Shown here in pieces: positions 1-8,007 of a DNA stretch of 21,304 nt. The DNA is from Dimorphilus gyrociliatus (lineage: Eukaryota; Annelida; Polychaeta; Dinophilidae). The position numbers and the translations under genes are program-made. The number at the start of each line of letters is the position of its first letter. The first letter of the stretch is position 1. Below the pieces are notes generated by a model that saw only the letters and a program-made list of their open reading frames with translations, had not been told where the DNA came from and did no database searches. The stretch spans positions 1-21,304 of the forward strand of contig CAJFCJ010000244.1 in the NCBI GenBank assembly GCA_904063045.1, given 5' to 3'.

Positions 1-92
1 CTAAGTTCCATCTTGCCAAAAAATGTCTTTAGAGCTAAAATAAAATGTCCTAGTGCTTCGTGGGCTAATACAGTTACCTTCGTTAATTGTAA
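1..92 (-). CDS. Partial open frame with an HExxxH-like motif, cut by the window edge
   Basis: The minus strand is open from an in-frame TAA (93-95) to the window edge, about 30 residues. It reads VTVLAHEALGHF in its middle. His-Glu followed by a nearby His in a hydrophobic context resembles zinc-metallopeptidase active sites, but the spacing here is HE-x3-H, not the classic HE-x2-H, so the resemblance is loose. No third ligand is visible because the frame runs out of the window. No start codon or splice site was identified. It could equally be a chance frame in AT-rich DNA. Confidence 0.2.
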
Positions 93-173
93 TTAAGAAC
101 CGTATACTCAACAAATGTCACAAAAGTATTCAATTTAGTTTATTTGTACAAAATTGAAACTTTCTATAAAAAA

Positions 174-681
174 ATGAAAATAAATTTACAAGAAATAGAA
201 ATAGCAGTCATCCCTTTAAAAAGTATATATGTTAATCAACCAGATTATTGTATTTATTTGGTACTAGAAAAAAAATATACGATAAAGAATTGCTAGAAGA
301 TATTTGTATGACATTTTTAAATTTATTCGATTTAAAAAAAAACAAAATTTCAAGTATTTTTCAAAGTTGTGATATCAATTAAGTATTCCAGATAACAATG
401 GTTTGTATTCTTCCTTTAATAATAGTATATTAAAATATTGTGATAAGACTGATGTCTGTATTAATAAATTGTACGTAAATTTAATATGTGAAGTTGTAGT
501 TAACAAAGCAGGCGTAAATAAAAAAATCGAAAATTTTACTCATACTGAGGAAGAAAGTATTAAAAAAGACTCCTTTTCTACCAAAAGAAAATTTATTGTG
601 GCTGATAAACCACATATATTGATTGTTTTTAGTTGTTTAACAAAGATATTTTTTCTTTTATTTCATAAATTTTTTATTTAA
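174..681 (+). pseudogene. Frame-broken coding remnant, weak CP2/grainyhead C-terminal-like pattern
   Basis: An ATG at 174 opens a 40-codon frame (MKINLQEIEIAVIPLK...) that stops at 294-296. The adjacent frame continues from a poly-A run near 270 with YDKELLEDICMTFLNLFD and KNKISSIFQS until a TAA near 380. A third frame then carries on to 681 with GLYSSFNNSILKYCDKTD. Joining the three needs two single-base frame changes. The order 'YLxL...ELLxxI...LF.L...KISxIF...GLxxxxNNSILKY' loosely resembles the C-terminal domain of CP2/grainyhead transcription factors (YLx-T-xELL...ki..iy...G...vtD..v..F). This is recollection of a pattern, not an alignment. The last 20 residues are hydrophobic and probably read into non-coding DNA. 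Confidence 0.27.
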
Positions 682-1010
682 TTTTTTTTGGAAACTTCTT
701 TTTTGTATGGATTTTATAAAATATCTAAGAATTTTTATAACAGCAGATATTAACTTTAGAAAGTCCAGTAAATATTGTTTAAAAAATTGTTGTTTTAATC
801 GTATTGTAACTAGATAAACATTATTATCATTTATTGTTTTTTTATACATAACAACTCTTATATATAGCATTTGCTTTATTAATACCAGATTTTTTCATAA
901 TAATACTTTTATCTTAGAAGAAATTCTTTGATTTTGTATATAAATTCCTAAATCAATCAGTAGATAGGTATATTTCATAATCTCATAGTCTAATATAATG
1001 TTGTTTCATA
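682..1010. other. AT-rich stretch without a supported gene
   Basis: Only short, T-rich frames are present. A small inverted repeat, CTCC-TTCA-GGAG, lies just downstream near 1017-1028. I see no promoter or terminator signal I would defend. Confidence 0.4.
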
Positions 1011-1406
1011 TTAAGCTCCTTCAGGAGAGGTTACATGCTTCCTATTTATCATAATAACGTTAGTTCTTGGTAGTGATAAAATTCGAATACTTTCTTCACT
1101 ATAGATTTTCTTGCGAATAAACTTATTTTAAAACAATTACTAGATGTTCTTTTCGTCCCTGCCCATATGATTTTTCCTCTAGTATTTTAATTCTAGTGTA
1201 TTAACACTTAAAAAAGGTTTTAATTTATCTATTGTTATTGCCATCTCATTATCATCTATTCTCTGTAGAATCTCACTATTTTCTGCACCAAGTTTTGTTT
1301 TTTATATGTCACAATTTGAATTAATAACTTTTCTATTTATTATTAAATTGTTCCGAATATTGATATTCCCAGTTCCATCTGTAACTTTGTATGGAATTTT
1401 ACATTT
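1011..1406 (-). pseudogene. Unrecognised minus-strand coding remnant in four frames
   Basis: Read on the minus strand, four consecutive frame segments follow each other with little overlap. They contain, in order, IPYKVTDGTGNINIRNN, then LGAENSEILQRIDDNEMAIT, then EEKSYGQGRKEHLVIVLK, then SEESIRILSLPRTNVIMINR, ending at a TAA (1011-1013). Each change of frame can be explained by one inserted or lost base, mostly in A/T runs. The residue content is mixed and charged, unlike the Phe/Ile/Lys/Asn-only product expected from random AT-rich DNA, which is why I think it once coded or still codes. I do not recognise the family. It could be a decayed gene or an intact gene carrying uncorrected sequencing indels. 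Confidence 0.3.
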
Positions 1407-2065
1407 TTAATCATTTAAATCTACTTCCATAGAAATAACTTAGGAATCTCATATTTAATTTATTCTCATATACGCATTTCAAATATACAGTGTAAAAAAT
1501 CATATGTATTTTTATTAATCTTTTACAGTTGAAAGTTTAAATATAGGTAAATTCGTATCAAAATTATTACAATTATGTATTTGAGTCTCTGTGATTTTCT
1601 AAAATTTTTCGTTAATGTTATTTTTAAGATTATAATCAAAAATATTTTTAAAAGTGTAAAAAAAACACTAATATAATGGATAATATCTTAACACTTTTAT
1701 ATAAAAACAAAATAACTTTATTTAATGTGACTTAACATTACTCCAATTTTAAGAAAGTCGAAATGTTAAATTCAAAAAATAGAAACTATTATAGATATTC
1801 CATTCTCTTTTGTACGGATGATTTTTATATAGACTATATTAAAAGTATCTAAACGTCAAAGGCTTTTCCTTAAGAGCTTAGAATGTATATCGAAAGAAGT
1901 TGATAATTTCACATCCCATAACACAGAAAATCAATAAATTACAAGAAAAAACAAGCTGTAAAGTTTTGATATAATATTGAGATTTTATTTCGATAAACTA
2001 AACCTAATATCAGTTTTATCGATAAAACTCAGTTTCTAAAACGCAAGTAAATAATTATTTATTCT
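1407..2065. other. AT-rich stretch with one short two-frame plus-strand reading
   Basis: A plus-strand ATG at 1763 opens 29 codons (MLNSKNRNYYRYSILFCTDD...) ending at 1850-1852. The overlapping frame continues from 1848 to a TAA at 1935-1937 with KRQRLFLKSLECISKEVDNF. A single frame change would join them. No family is recognised. It lies just upstream of the Tc1/mariner remnant and could belong to its N-terminal part, but I see no helix-turn-helix that would show this. The rest of the stretch holds nothing I can support. Confidence 0.25.
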
Positions 2066-2206
2066 GAGGGAACTAAAATATGGATGAAAATAGTTGAAAT
2101 TATAATAAACACAACCACTTTTAGTAATGAATCTAAATTTAGTATGTTTAATTCAGATGGAAATATTAATATAAAAAAGATGAAAGGTTATACGTTAATC
2201 TCTTAA
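2066..2206 (+). pseudogene. Tc1/mariner-type transposase remnant, left part
   Basis: The plus-strand frame contains FSNESKFSMFNSDG at about 2120-2161. Tc1/mariner transposases carry FSDESKFxLFxSDG here, and the Asp of FSDE is the second catalytic carboxylate of their DDE/D triad. In this copy that residue is Asn (AAT, 2126-2128), so it would be inactive even without its other damage. The frame ends at TAA (2204-2206), inside the stretch later duplicated around the MULE. The fragment is truncated on the left: no DNA-binding domain, first Asp or terminal inverted repeat was found. A matching right part lies beyond the MULE insertion. Confidence 0.6.
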
Positions 2207-2270
2207 AATATACAAAATATATTTAATTTAAAATTAGAGTGATTTTAGTTTATGTATGAAAATTTTATAT
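2193..2270 (+). repeat. Left copy of the direct repeat flanking the MULE (78 bp)
   Basis: This stretch (starts CGTTAATCTC, ends AATTTTATAT) is repeated at 3981-4060. The copies match base for base except for two single-base gaps: TTAGAGTG here versus TTAGGAGTG, and TATGTATG here versus TATGTTATG. It abuts the left end of the transposon directly, as a target-site duplication would, but is far longer than the 8-11 bp usual for MULEs. Confidence 0.9.
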
Positions 2271-2351
2271 CGGTGTGTGACAACTCGTCCTGGACGAGTT
2301 GTCGCACAACTGATCCCACTGAAAAATGCGACAACTCGTCTCAAAAGTAAG
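2271..2351 (+). repeat. Left terminal inverted repeat of the MULE
   Basis: It contains the 11-mer GACAACTCGTC or its reverse complement three times: 2279-2289 (+), 2293-2303 (reverse) and 2330-2340 (+). The first two form a nearly perfect hairpin with a 3-base spacer. The repeat matches the reverse complement of 3900-3980, with differences confined to the outermost bases and one G in the hairpin loop. Confidence 0.9.
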
Positions 2352-3764
2352 AAATAAAAAACGAAAAATATAAAATAAAACGAATTTATTTGATTTAATG
2401 TCATGAGCTTGTCAATCAGTTTAAAAAAAGCCTCAATACTTAAATTTGAACAATTTTCACATAAAATTTTTAGAGAATATTCTTTTTTGTAATCAACCTC
2501 TGTTATAGCCAAATGGTTCCCGTTTTTGAATTGCGTCAAGTTGAAATACATTCTTTGTTCTTCCCTCGTTAAAACATTTATAAAAATAGCTAGATTTGGA
2601 TGAGCTCTGTTAAAAGAGCTGTTTAGTTCCCGTGCCAGCTTTCAAGTGTGTTTGTTGTTCTTGGACGGAATTGATTACACGACTATGACAACTCCAGAAA
2701 CTAGTGTCGTATAATGGTTGGGTCTTTCTTTACTTCCAATAAAAGTTCTACGAAAATAAATTAAAAACTCTTTCATCTTTTCATCATCCTGGTTCATGAG
2801 AATATCATGTGAGATTTTTTCGAATTCATGTAAAACTTCTGATTCTTTTATAAATGCTAAGTGAAGCATTTCCTAATCAATTTTCGTTTCCAAGTTTTAT
2901 CTTTGTAAATTATAGAAAGGCCAAGAGACTGTATTCTCCTCCAAATCATTTGTCCGAAATGGAAATTGCATCCATACACTTTCGTAGATGTAAAAGATAT
3001 TCTAACAGAGTTAATCAATCCCTTTCAAAGTCAATTATAATAGCAGAAGGCTTGGCATTTGTTAAGTTTTTTACTTTTTTGAATAAATTTAGATAACTCA
3101 ATTCAGTTTTTGAAACCATTATCGCATGTAAACAAGGCCAAAACTTCCCAAGATACTTTCCTTGAATTGTAAGTAATTGTTCGAAATGGCCAGGAACACT
3201 TTTAAAAGTTCCATCTATAATCCAAATTTCAGACATTTTTAGTACATCTAATTGGAAATCGGAGGCGAAAATGACAAAGCGACTTATATCCTCCATTCCT
3301 GAATCACAACGAAAAAATAATTCTCCACGATTATTGTTCCAAAGGCATTCAGGAATTTCGGGAATAGATGGAACAAAGTTGGGAATTCTAGTTAATCTCT
3401 CCCTTTGAACAATTCTATTTAAAGATCGTTCTTTCGGGAGATTTTGCATGGTGTCATCAGTGGCATTATGTAATTCCTTGATGACTACATTCATAGTTCT
3501 ATCTGAAGAAGTTCTCGCCATTTCTTTTAACTTAGACTTTAACCTCATGGCGTTTAATTCTCCGTCTACAATTGGTTGATGGTTATGAAGGTTATTATCT
3601 TCAATATTCCCATTTTTATTTATCCGTACAGTAGTATTGCAGTGACGAATTCTGCATCGCCATATCGAATATTCTTCTTTGCTACTCTTTAGTGTAAACA
3701 GGTAATTTTGAAAAACTAAAATTTTCCCACTTCTTTGACCATTAATAAATTCATATTGAGTCAT
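2352..3764 (-). pseudogene. FLYWCH-MULE transposase, frameshifted
   Basis: The first frame (ATG at 3762-3764, 249 residues, ends 3015) carries an N-terminal FLYWCH zinc finger: F6, L16, Y21, W35, C37, C42 and HNH at 60-62. The MULE catalytic domain follows, with WIIDGTF giving Asp184 and IIIDFE giving Asp245. FLYWCH fingers bind DNA or protein; the MULE domain is an RNase H-like DDE transposase. The continuation is present but split. After a one-base loss near 3020 comes GCNFHFGQMIW, the conserved MULE C-x-F-H motif (about 2941-2973). Another change near 2868 leads into a frame with FEKISHDILMNQDDEKMKE (to 2675). Two further changes lead to PRTTNTLESWHG (about 2650), matching the MULE 'PRTNNxxExWH' motif, and to the C-terminal frame 2551-2380. 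At least four frame changes, each explicable by one base, preserve the family order. Either the copy is dead or the assembly has indel errors. Confidence 0.85.
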
Positions 3765-3899
3765 ATAAGGGGTAATAAACTGAATTTATGAAAAATTTTT
3801 AATAATAAAAATGTCAAAATATTTTCAAGAAATATAATATATATAATCAATCATTTTTTAAAGAAAGTTAATTTAGGTTAGGTTTCATTTATTCAAAAT

Positions 3900-3980
3900 C
3901 TTACTTTTGAGACGAGTTGTCGCATTTTTCAGTGGGATCAGTTGTGCGACAACTCGTCCCAGGACGAGTTGTCGCAGGGC
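3900..3980 (-). repeat. Right terminal inverted repeat of the MULE
   Basis: Reverse complement of the left terminal repeat, with the same three 11-mers: GACGAGTTGTC at 3911-3921, GACAACTCGTC at 3948-3958 and GACGAGTTGTC at 3963-3973. The outer pair can fold into a hairpin with a 4-base spacer. The stretch between transposase start and this repeat (3765-3899) is AT-rich and would hold the transposase promoter; no specific box is defensible. Confidence 0.9.
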
Positions 3981-4060
3981 CGTTAATCTCTTAAAATATA
4001 CAAAATATATTTAATTTAAAATTAGGAGTGATTTTAGTTTATGTTATGAAAATTTTATAT
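3981..4060 (+). repeat. Right copy of the direct repeat flanking the MULE (80 bp)
   Basis: Second copy of the sequence at 2193-2270, starting immediately after the right terminal repeat. It has one extra G and one extra T relative to the left copy and no substitution that I can see. The two copies diverge exactly at the element ends on the inside and at TTATTG versus CGGTG on the far side. Confidence 0.9.
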
Positions 4061-4107
4061 TTATTGTTGTAAAAATAGATGCAGTAAAGTATTGAAATAT
4101 TCTATCT
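3981..4107 (+). pseudogene. Tc1/mariner-type transposase remnant, right part
   Basis: Beyond the MULE, the plus strand reads NIQNIFNLKLGVILVYVMKI and then KIDAVKY-stop-NILSF (about 4072-4107). In Tc1/mariner proteins the region after FSDESKF is '...GGGSVMVWG...' followed by 'G.MDAxKYxxIL'. The second match is fair, the first is eroded. The in-frame TGA at 4093-4095 replaces a residue between KY and NIL. With the left part (2066-2206) this brackets the MULE insertion. The C-terminal third of the transposase was not found. Confidence 0.42.
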
Positions 4108-4112
4108 TTTCT

Positions 4113-4480
4113 TTATTTAGCTTCTAAACGGGATTGATTGTACTTGTTTCCGTACAAATAACGATTATATCTATATAAATAATCCATTAAAGGTGTTTTT
4201 CCAAATAATAGAATTAAAATTAAAGCTCCATGGCTCATCCCCTCATTGCGTCTCTAAGAATAAATTTTGGTAGTAACAAAAACAAAAACAAGAAATAAAG
4301 TCTTCAAAACAACCAATAAATCAAAGTGTTATAAAAAAGAATATAACGCACTCTTGTAGGTCCTACCAAAAACCAACTTTATTATTCGAAGAAAAAATAT
4401 CACTAATTCATCTGGCAAAAGAAGGAAGTTCTTTGGATTGAATGAGCCATATATTAGAAAAACCTTGTGGCGATTGCCAT
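4113..4480 (-). pseudogene. Membrane-protein-like minus-strand reading with two in-frame stops
   Basis: One minus-strand frame runs from about 4465 to a TAA at 4113-4115. It is interrupted only by TAA (about 4320) and TAG (about 4255). It reads KVFLIYGSFNPKNFLLLPDE, then a hydrophobic stretch (FLVFVFVTTKIYS), then RRNEGMSHGALILILLFGK and YLYRYNRYLYGNKYNQSRLE. The last piece could stand alone as a 41-residue ORF from an ATG at 4236-4238. A TTCTTAG just before the RRNEG segment could be a splice acceptor instead of a stop. One or two membrane segments are likely. No family recognised. It may be a decayed gene, an intron-containing gene or a chance reading. Confidence 0.25.
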
Positions 4481-4527
4481 ATCACCTACTAAAAAGTTAT
4501 AACTATTTTATGAATTTAAACGATCTT

Positions 4528-4848
4528 TTATTTATTTTCATCTGAATCAAAATTTTCAAACAAGAAACCTCCTATTTTATAAATAAATATTCTTCGATAT
4601 AAGGCTTTATATTATGTCTTCTACTTTTAATAACTTATGAGTACAATTTTTCTTATTTTACGATCTACAAACATTTCTTTTTGTTTAACATTAAATTCCC
4701 CATATTAAAATGATTTTAAAGTATTATTTTTTGTAGTTCATTGTTACAAACAGCCTGTTACTCTCAAAAATTCTCAATGGTTATTTTAACAATGTTTTTT
4801 ATCTTTTTTTGTAGGAGGTTCAAAAATATCATTATTTAATGACTTCAT
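4528..4848 (-). pseudogene. Minus-strand coding remnant in several frames, unrecognised
   Basis: An ATG at 4846-4848 opens MKSLNNDIFEPPTKKDKK, stopping after 20 codons. The code then appears to continue through neighbouring frames as NIVKITIENF, LRIFESNRLFVTMNYKK, NHFNMGNLMLNK, KEMFVDRKIRKIVLISY, NIKPYIEEYLF and YKIGGFLFENFDSDENK, ending at TAA (4528-4530). The NHFNM...KEMF part recalls the Sm-fold core of SmD2-like proteins, but only weakly and after choosing frames by eye, so I do not assign a function. Its many frame changes mirror those at 1011-1406 and in the MULE transposase. Confidence 0.25.
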
Positions 4849-6013
4849 AAAAAAAAGATATTACTCATATTTCTTTTATTGCTATTTCCTTATTGCTTTT
4901 AATGATACCAATTCAATTAATCTCAACGATTGTTTCAGATACACCTCCATTTTACTATTTGAAAAACATCATGAATCTACAAACATTCTTTAAAGCATTG
5001 CTATATAATGTTTTTTGCTGTTATACTACCTATAAATATATGCTTGAATATTTCAATGTAACATCCATATATTATAAAAGTGAAAATTGCTTAATAACCG
5101 TTTAATATAATCAAAAAAAGTCTATTTATAAGTGCCTATATTATTGTATTTTTTATTTTAACCAACTAAATAAAACTATATACATTATGATTTGATGATA
5201 AAAATAGCTTTTTAACAAATTTTACATACAAATATTTTTTTAATGAAGCTAAATCCATCATCCAGAACAAAAATATTCTCGAATAAAATCAAACATTTAA
5301 TTATTCTTCTTTAAAGCACTATTAGAATTTAATACAAAGCAACTATGAATGTACCACAACCCTCTTTATGCTTTACTATTTTTGTAAATATTCATTAAAG
5401 TGAAGTTTTTCCAAAATATCAATCAATCATGGAATTAGTATAATTTACTTTTAATAAAATATCAATACGCTAGAAAATCTATATGATATAACTTTAAACA
5501 ATTAAAACAAAATCTTTAATGATTAATACGCAAATTATATTAAAATATTGGCATTAACCCCAGTATTTCAGGTCGCTAATTATGAGGCTCATAGATGATC
5601 GAAATTTCGTTTTTTATGAAATAACACATATAAACCATTTTGCGGTGCAAGCTCAAAAAAGACATACTAAATGTATTTTTAACTTTTAAACTTGATAAAA
5701 AAGATTTTTAAAATAAATGGAACTTATTGTTATCTTTTTTAGTACTAAACAGCATAAATAAACTAACTATTCCTAAGAAAAATACCAAAACATTAAAGAA
5801 TTTTAGTTTATATATATAAGAGGTGTTATAAAAATTATATATTGATGGGAAATAATGTTCTAATTTAGACAATATAGACAAACTAACTAAACTATTCATC
5901 TAAAGTTGTATAAAAAACATAATATTTCATTAGATAAATATATCTTTTATAATAAGTGGTCTATACTTAAAGACTTAAAATGAAACATTATTATGCCACA
6001 TTAAAAATCAAGC
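4849..6013. other. AT-rich stretch, no firm gene
   Basis: The longest frames (for example plus 4893-5105 with a hydrophobic start, minus 5708-5899 with one membrane-like segment) have the Phe/Ile/Leu/Asn/Lys make-up expected of random AT-rich DNA. One slightly better candidate is plus 5582-5689 (ATG, 35 residues, MRLIDDRNFVFYEITHINHF...), in a locally less AT-rich patch; it has no recognisable family. Nothing else is supportable. Confidence 0.4.
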
Positions 6014-6125
6014 GGCCTTCTTGAACAACTAGGAACAAAAAACAAAAATAAATATTATAGAAAAATGAGACTAGTGTCTCTTTTGGTATTATTTAAATAC
6101 CAGAGGGCCTTCTTGAACAACTAGG
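6014..6125 (+). repeat. Pair of 20-bp direct repeats
   Basis: GGCCTTCTTGAACAACTAGG occurs at 6014-6033 and again at 6106-6125, a 92-bp period. Between them lie two small inverted repeats, GAGAC-TAGT-GTCTC (6067-6080) and GGTATT-ATTTA-AATACC (about 6085-6101). The pair could be the remains of a local duplication or the ends of a tiny non-autonomous element; no terminal inversion or target duplication was found. Confidence 0.7.
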
Positions 6126-6900
6126 CTCAAAAAATATAAATGAGCGTTATTGGAAAGAATCCATAATATAGACAATATAAGTATCAAATACTTTAAGTGG
6201 TCTAAAAAACATTTTCATTTGAAAAAAATAATAACATATTTGTAACTCTCTAGAATATAAAATAATAAACAAATTCAGTATAAAAAATGTACTAGTTAAT
6301 TAAATGGAATATTTATAAACCCATTTCAAAAATAAATCCAAGTTCAATCTCTGAAAAGTGGTGTTAATAGTAGTTACTCTTTAATATAGTTGTATATCTT
6401 CATATTCAAACTCCCAATTTTGCACTCATTTTATAAAAACTAAACTACGCCATCTATAATAAATGATTAGATAGTGCCATTTAAAGCTTAGTTCTATTCT
6501 AAATGTAATGTTTATCTTATCATATCCAAAAATAAAACTCTTTCTCCGTAATTCTAAATATTCAACCAATTTTATCATTAGAATACAAATTAGAACAGTT
6601 ATAAGCTATGAATTGTGTATAAGAGTAAATAAATTTTGTGTTGTACGATTGAATTTATTAACCCTTTTATTTTTTTATTTTTATTTAGAATTGATCAATA
6701 TTGACACAAACAACTAATGCATCAGAATTCTTAAACTTTTTTGGATCACTCTATTAATTCTAATATTATTACTCTTAAAAATTAGATTTTGGGTGTAATC
6801 TATCTTTTTTTATTAATAAATTATATTTTTTTTAATTTGATATCATATTAAAAAGTTATTATGTGACGTGTTGTTTCAATCAAACTTTATAAAAAACTTT
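6126..6900. other. AT-rich stretch, nothing identified
   Basis: No frame with recognisable content on either strand. A plus-strand frame at 6508-6717 (69 codons) has no family features and ends in a Phe/Leu-rich segment typical of T-rich DNA. Confidence 0.4.
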
Positions 6901-7152
6901 AAATATGTAAATTTGAAAAAATAAATAATTAAAATTACATTTGTAAAAAAATTTAAAATTTCTACTATTCTTTATAATTAAAAAAACTAGAGTAATTTGG
7001 AAAACTAGAAATATTTGAAAAGCTAAGAATTTAAAAAAATTTCAAAAACTAAAGGATTTGAAAAACTATTAAAATTCTATAAAATATAAAAAAAAAAAGA
7101 AAAAAAAATTAAAAATATAAAAAAGTATAAAATTCTATAAAATATAAAAAAG

Positions 7153-7237
<85 letters not shown>

Positions 7238-7420
7238 CTAAAAATAAAAAAGTATAAAATGTCAAAAGCTAAAAAGTATAAATTCTATAAAATATAAAAA
7301 CTAAAAAATAAAAAACTAAAAAAAACTGAAAATACAAAAAAACTGAAAATACAAAAAAACCAAAAAAATATATAAAAATATATAAAAAATGTCAAAAGCT
7401 AAACATTAGTATTAAATTTG
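6900..7420. repeat. A-rich low-complexity block
   Basis: Plus-strand DNA made of short shuffled words such as AAAACTA, ATTCTATAAAATATAAA and AAAGTATAA. AATGTCAAAAGCTAAA occurs near 7258 and 7388, and CTGAAAATACAAAAAAA is tandemly repeated near 7325-7360. It includes the 80-base poly(A) run. It lies 3' of the kinase exon. Confidence 0.85.
7156..7235 (+). repeat. Poly(A) run of 80 bases
   Basis: Uninterrupted A from 7156 to 7235 as given. It could be a retroposition tail, a microsatellite grown from the A-rich background, or a length artefact of sequencing. No retroelement body or target duplication is visible next to it. Confidence 0.95.
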
Positions 7421-7434
7421 TAAAACAACAATAT

Positions 7435-7882
7435 TTAATTTGGTGATGTCAAAAATGAATGTTTTAACAACTCATCAACAGTAGGTCTCAACTGAAAGTC
7501 TTTCTGTAGACAAATTTCTATAAAATCATCCAAATCTTCATTTCCTGTTGATATATCATCAACATAGTCTTTTGGGCGTCTAATAAAACTTTTGTATTTT
7601 TCCATGTTCTTTTCTCCATTATATTTATAGAAAGGTGTTCTTCCTCTCGCTAGGAACCATGCAATCGCTCCCATATTCCAGATATCACTCTTCTTGCCAT
7701 GAATGTTCTCCATAAATACTTCTGGAGGCTTATAAGGATAAGTTCCATAGGATTTTCCTTTGATATAATATCCACCTCTTTTGACTTCATGTAATTCAAG
7801 ATCTAAATCACGCGAATAACCAACGTCAATTAACTTCCAGATTATAGATCCTCTACTGTTTTCCTCTCCCATAATATTNAAC
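7435..7882 (-). CDS. C-terminal half of a protein kinase domain (exon or truncated gene)
   Basis: The minus-strand frame ends at a stop at 7435-7437 and is open upstream to about 7882. It begins at xNIM, the Asn of the catalytic loop (HRDxKPxxN), just after a possible acceptor TGTAG. Then come WKLIDVGYS (DFG position, with Val in place of Phe; the metal-binding Asp is kept), YKPPEV (APE position), KSDIWNMGAIAWFLARG (subdomain IX), and LRPTVDELLKHSF (subdomain XI Arg). This is subdomains VII-XI of a Ser/Thr-type kinase of unassigned group. The glycine loop, VAIK Lys, C-helix Glu and HRD are missing. They should lie to the right on this strand, but the filamin exon occupies that place. The only N of the window (7879) falls in the codon before Asn. 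About 145 residues are readable without frame damage. Confidence 0.8.
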
Positions 7883-8007
7883 CTACATTAAAAAATAGCA
7901 CATTTTTTATTTATTTTGCATGATTAGAAGAAATAAAAAACAAAACATTTAAAGAAAAAAAAAGAGACGCTTTTTTTTATTTTTTTTTATTTTTTAATTG
8001 GAAAAAG
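7883..8007. other. Suspected junction or breakpoint interval
   Basis: This A/T-rich interval lies between the leftmost kinase homology on the minus strand and the first filamin codons on the plus strand. Both genes need their missing upstream exons on the far side of this interval, where the other gene's territory begins. Composition, microsatellite content and short-word content change here. It contains an A-rich then T-rich tract, with AGAGACGC near 7963. Confidence 0.5.

Larger units (their letters stand above)
2271..3980 (-). mobile_element. Mutator-like (MULE) DNA transposon with FLYWCH-MULE transposase
   Basis: The element is about 1.7 kb, bounded by near-identical terminal inverted repeats of about 81 bp and carrying one broken transposase gene on the minus strand. 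It sits in a Tc1/mariner transposase remnant and is flanked on both sides by the 78/80-bp direct repeat. The inner 60 or so bases of the two terminal repeats are identical as far as I can read, which suggests a fairly recent insertion. The outermost bases differ (CGGTGTGTGACAAC versus CGGCCCTGCGACAAC when both are read inward), so the exact ends are uncertain by a few bases. Family assignment rests on the transposase domains and long terminal repeats. Confidence 0.85.

Noticed and set aside
2234-2551. Minus-strand frame running through the left MULE terminal repeat into flanking DNA
   Set aside because: Only its start (to about 2380) is transposase C-terminus; the rest is read-through of the terminal repeat and the target.
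7077-7265. Minus-strand Phe-rich open frame
   Set aside because: It is the translation of the poly(A) tract and has no coding content.
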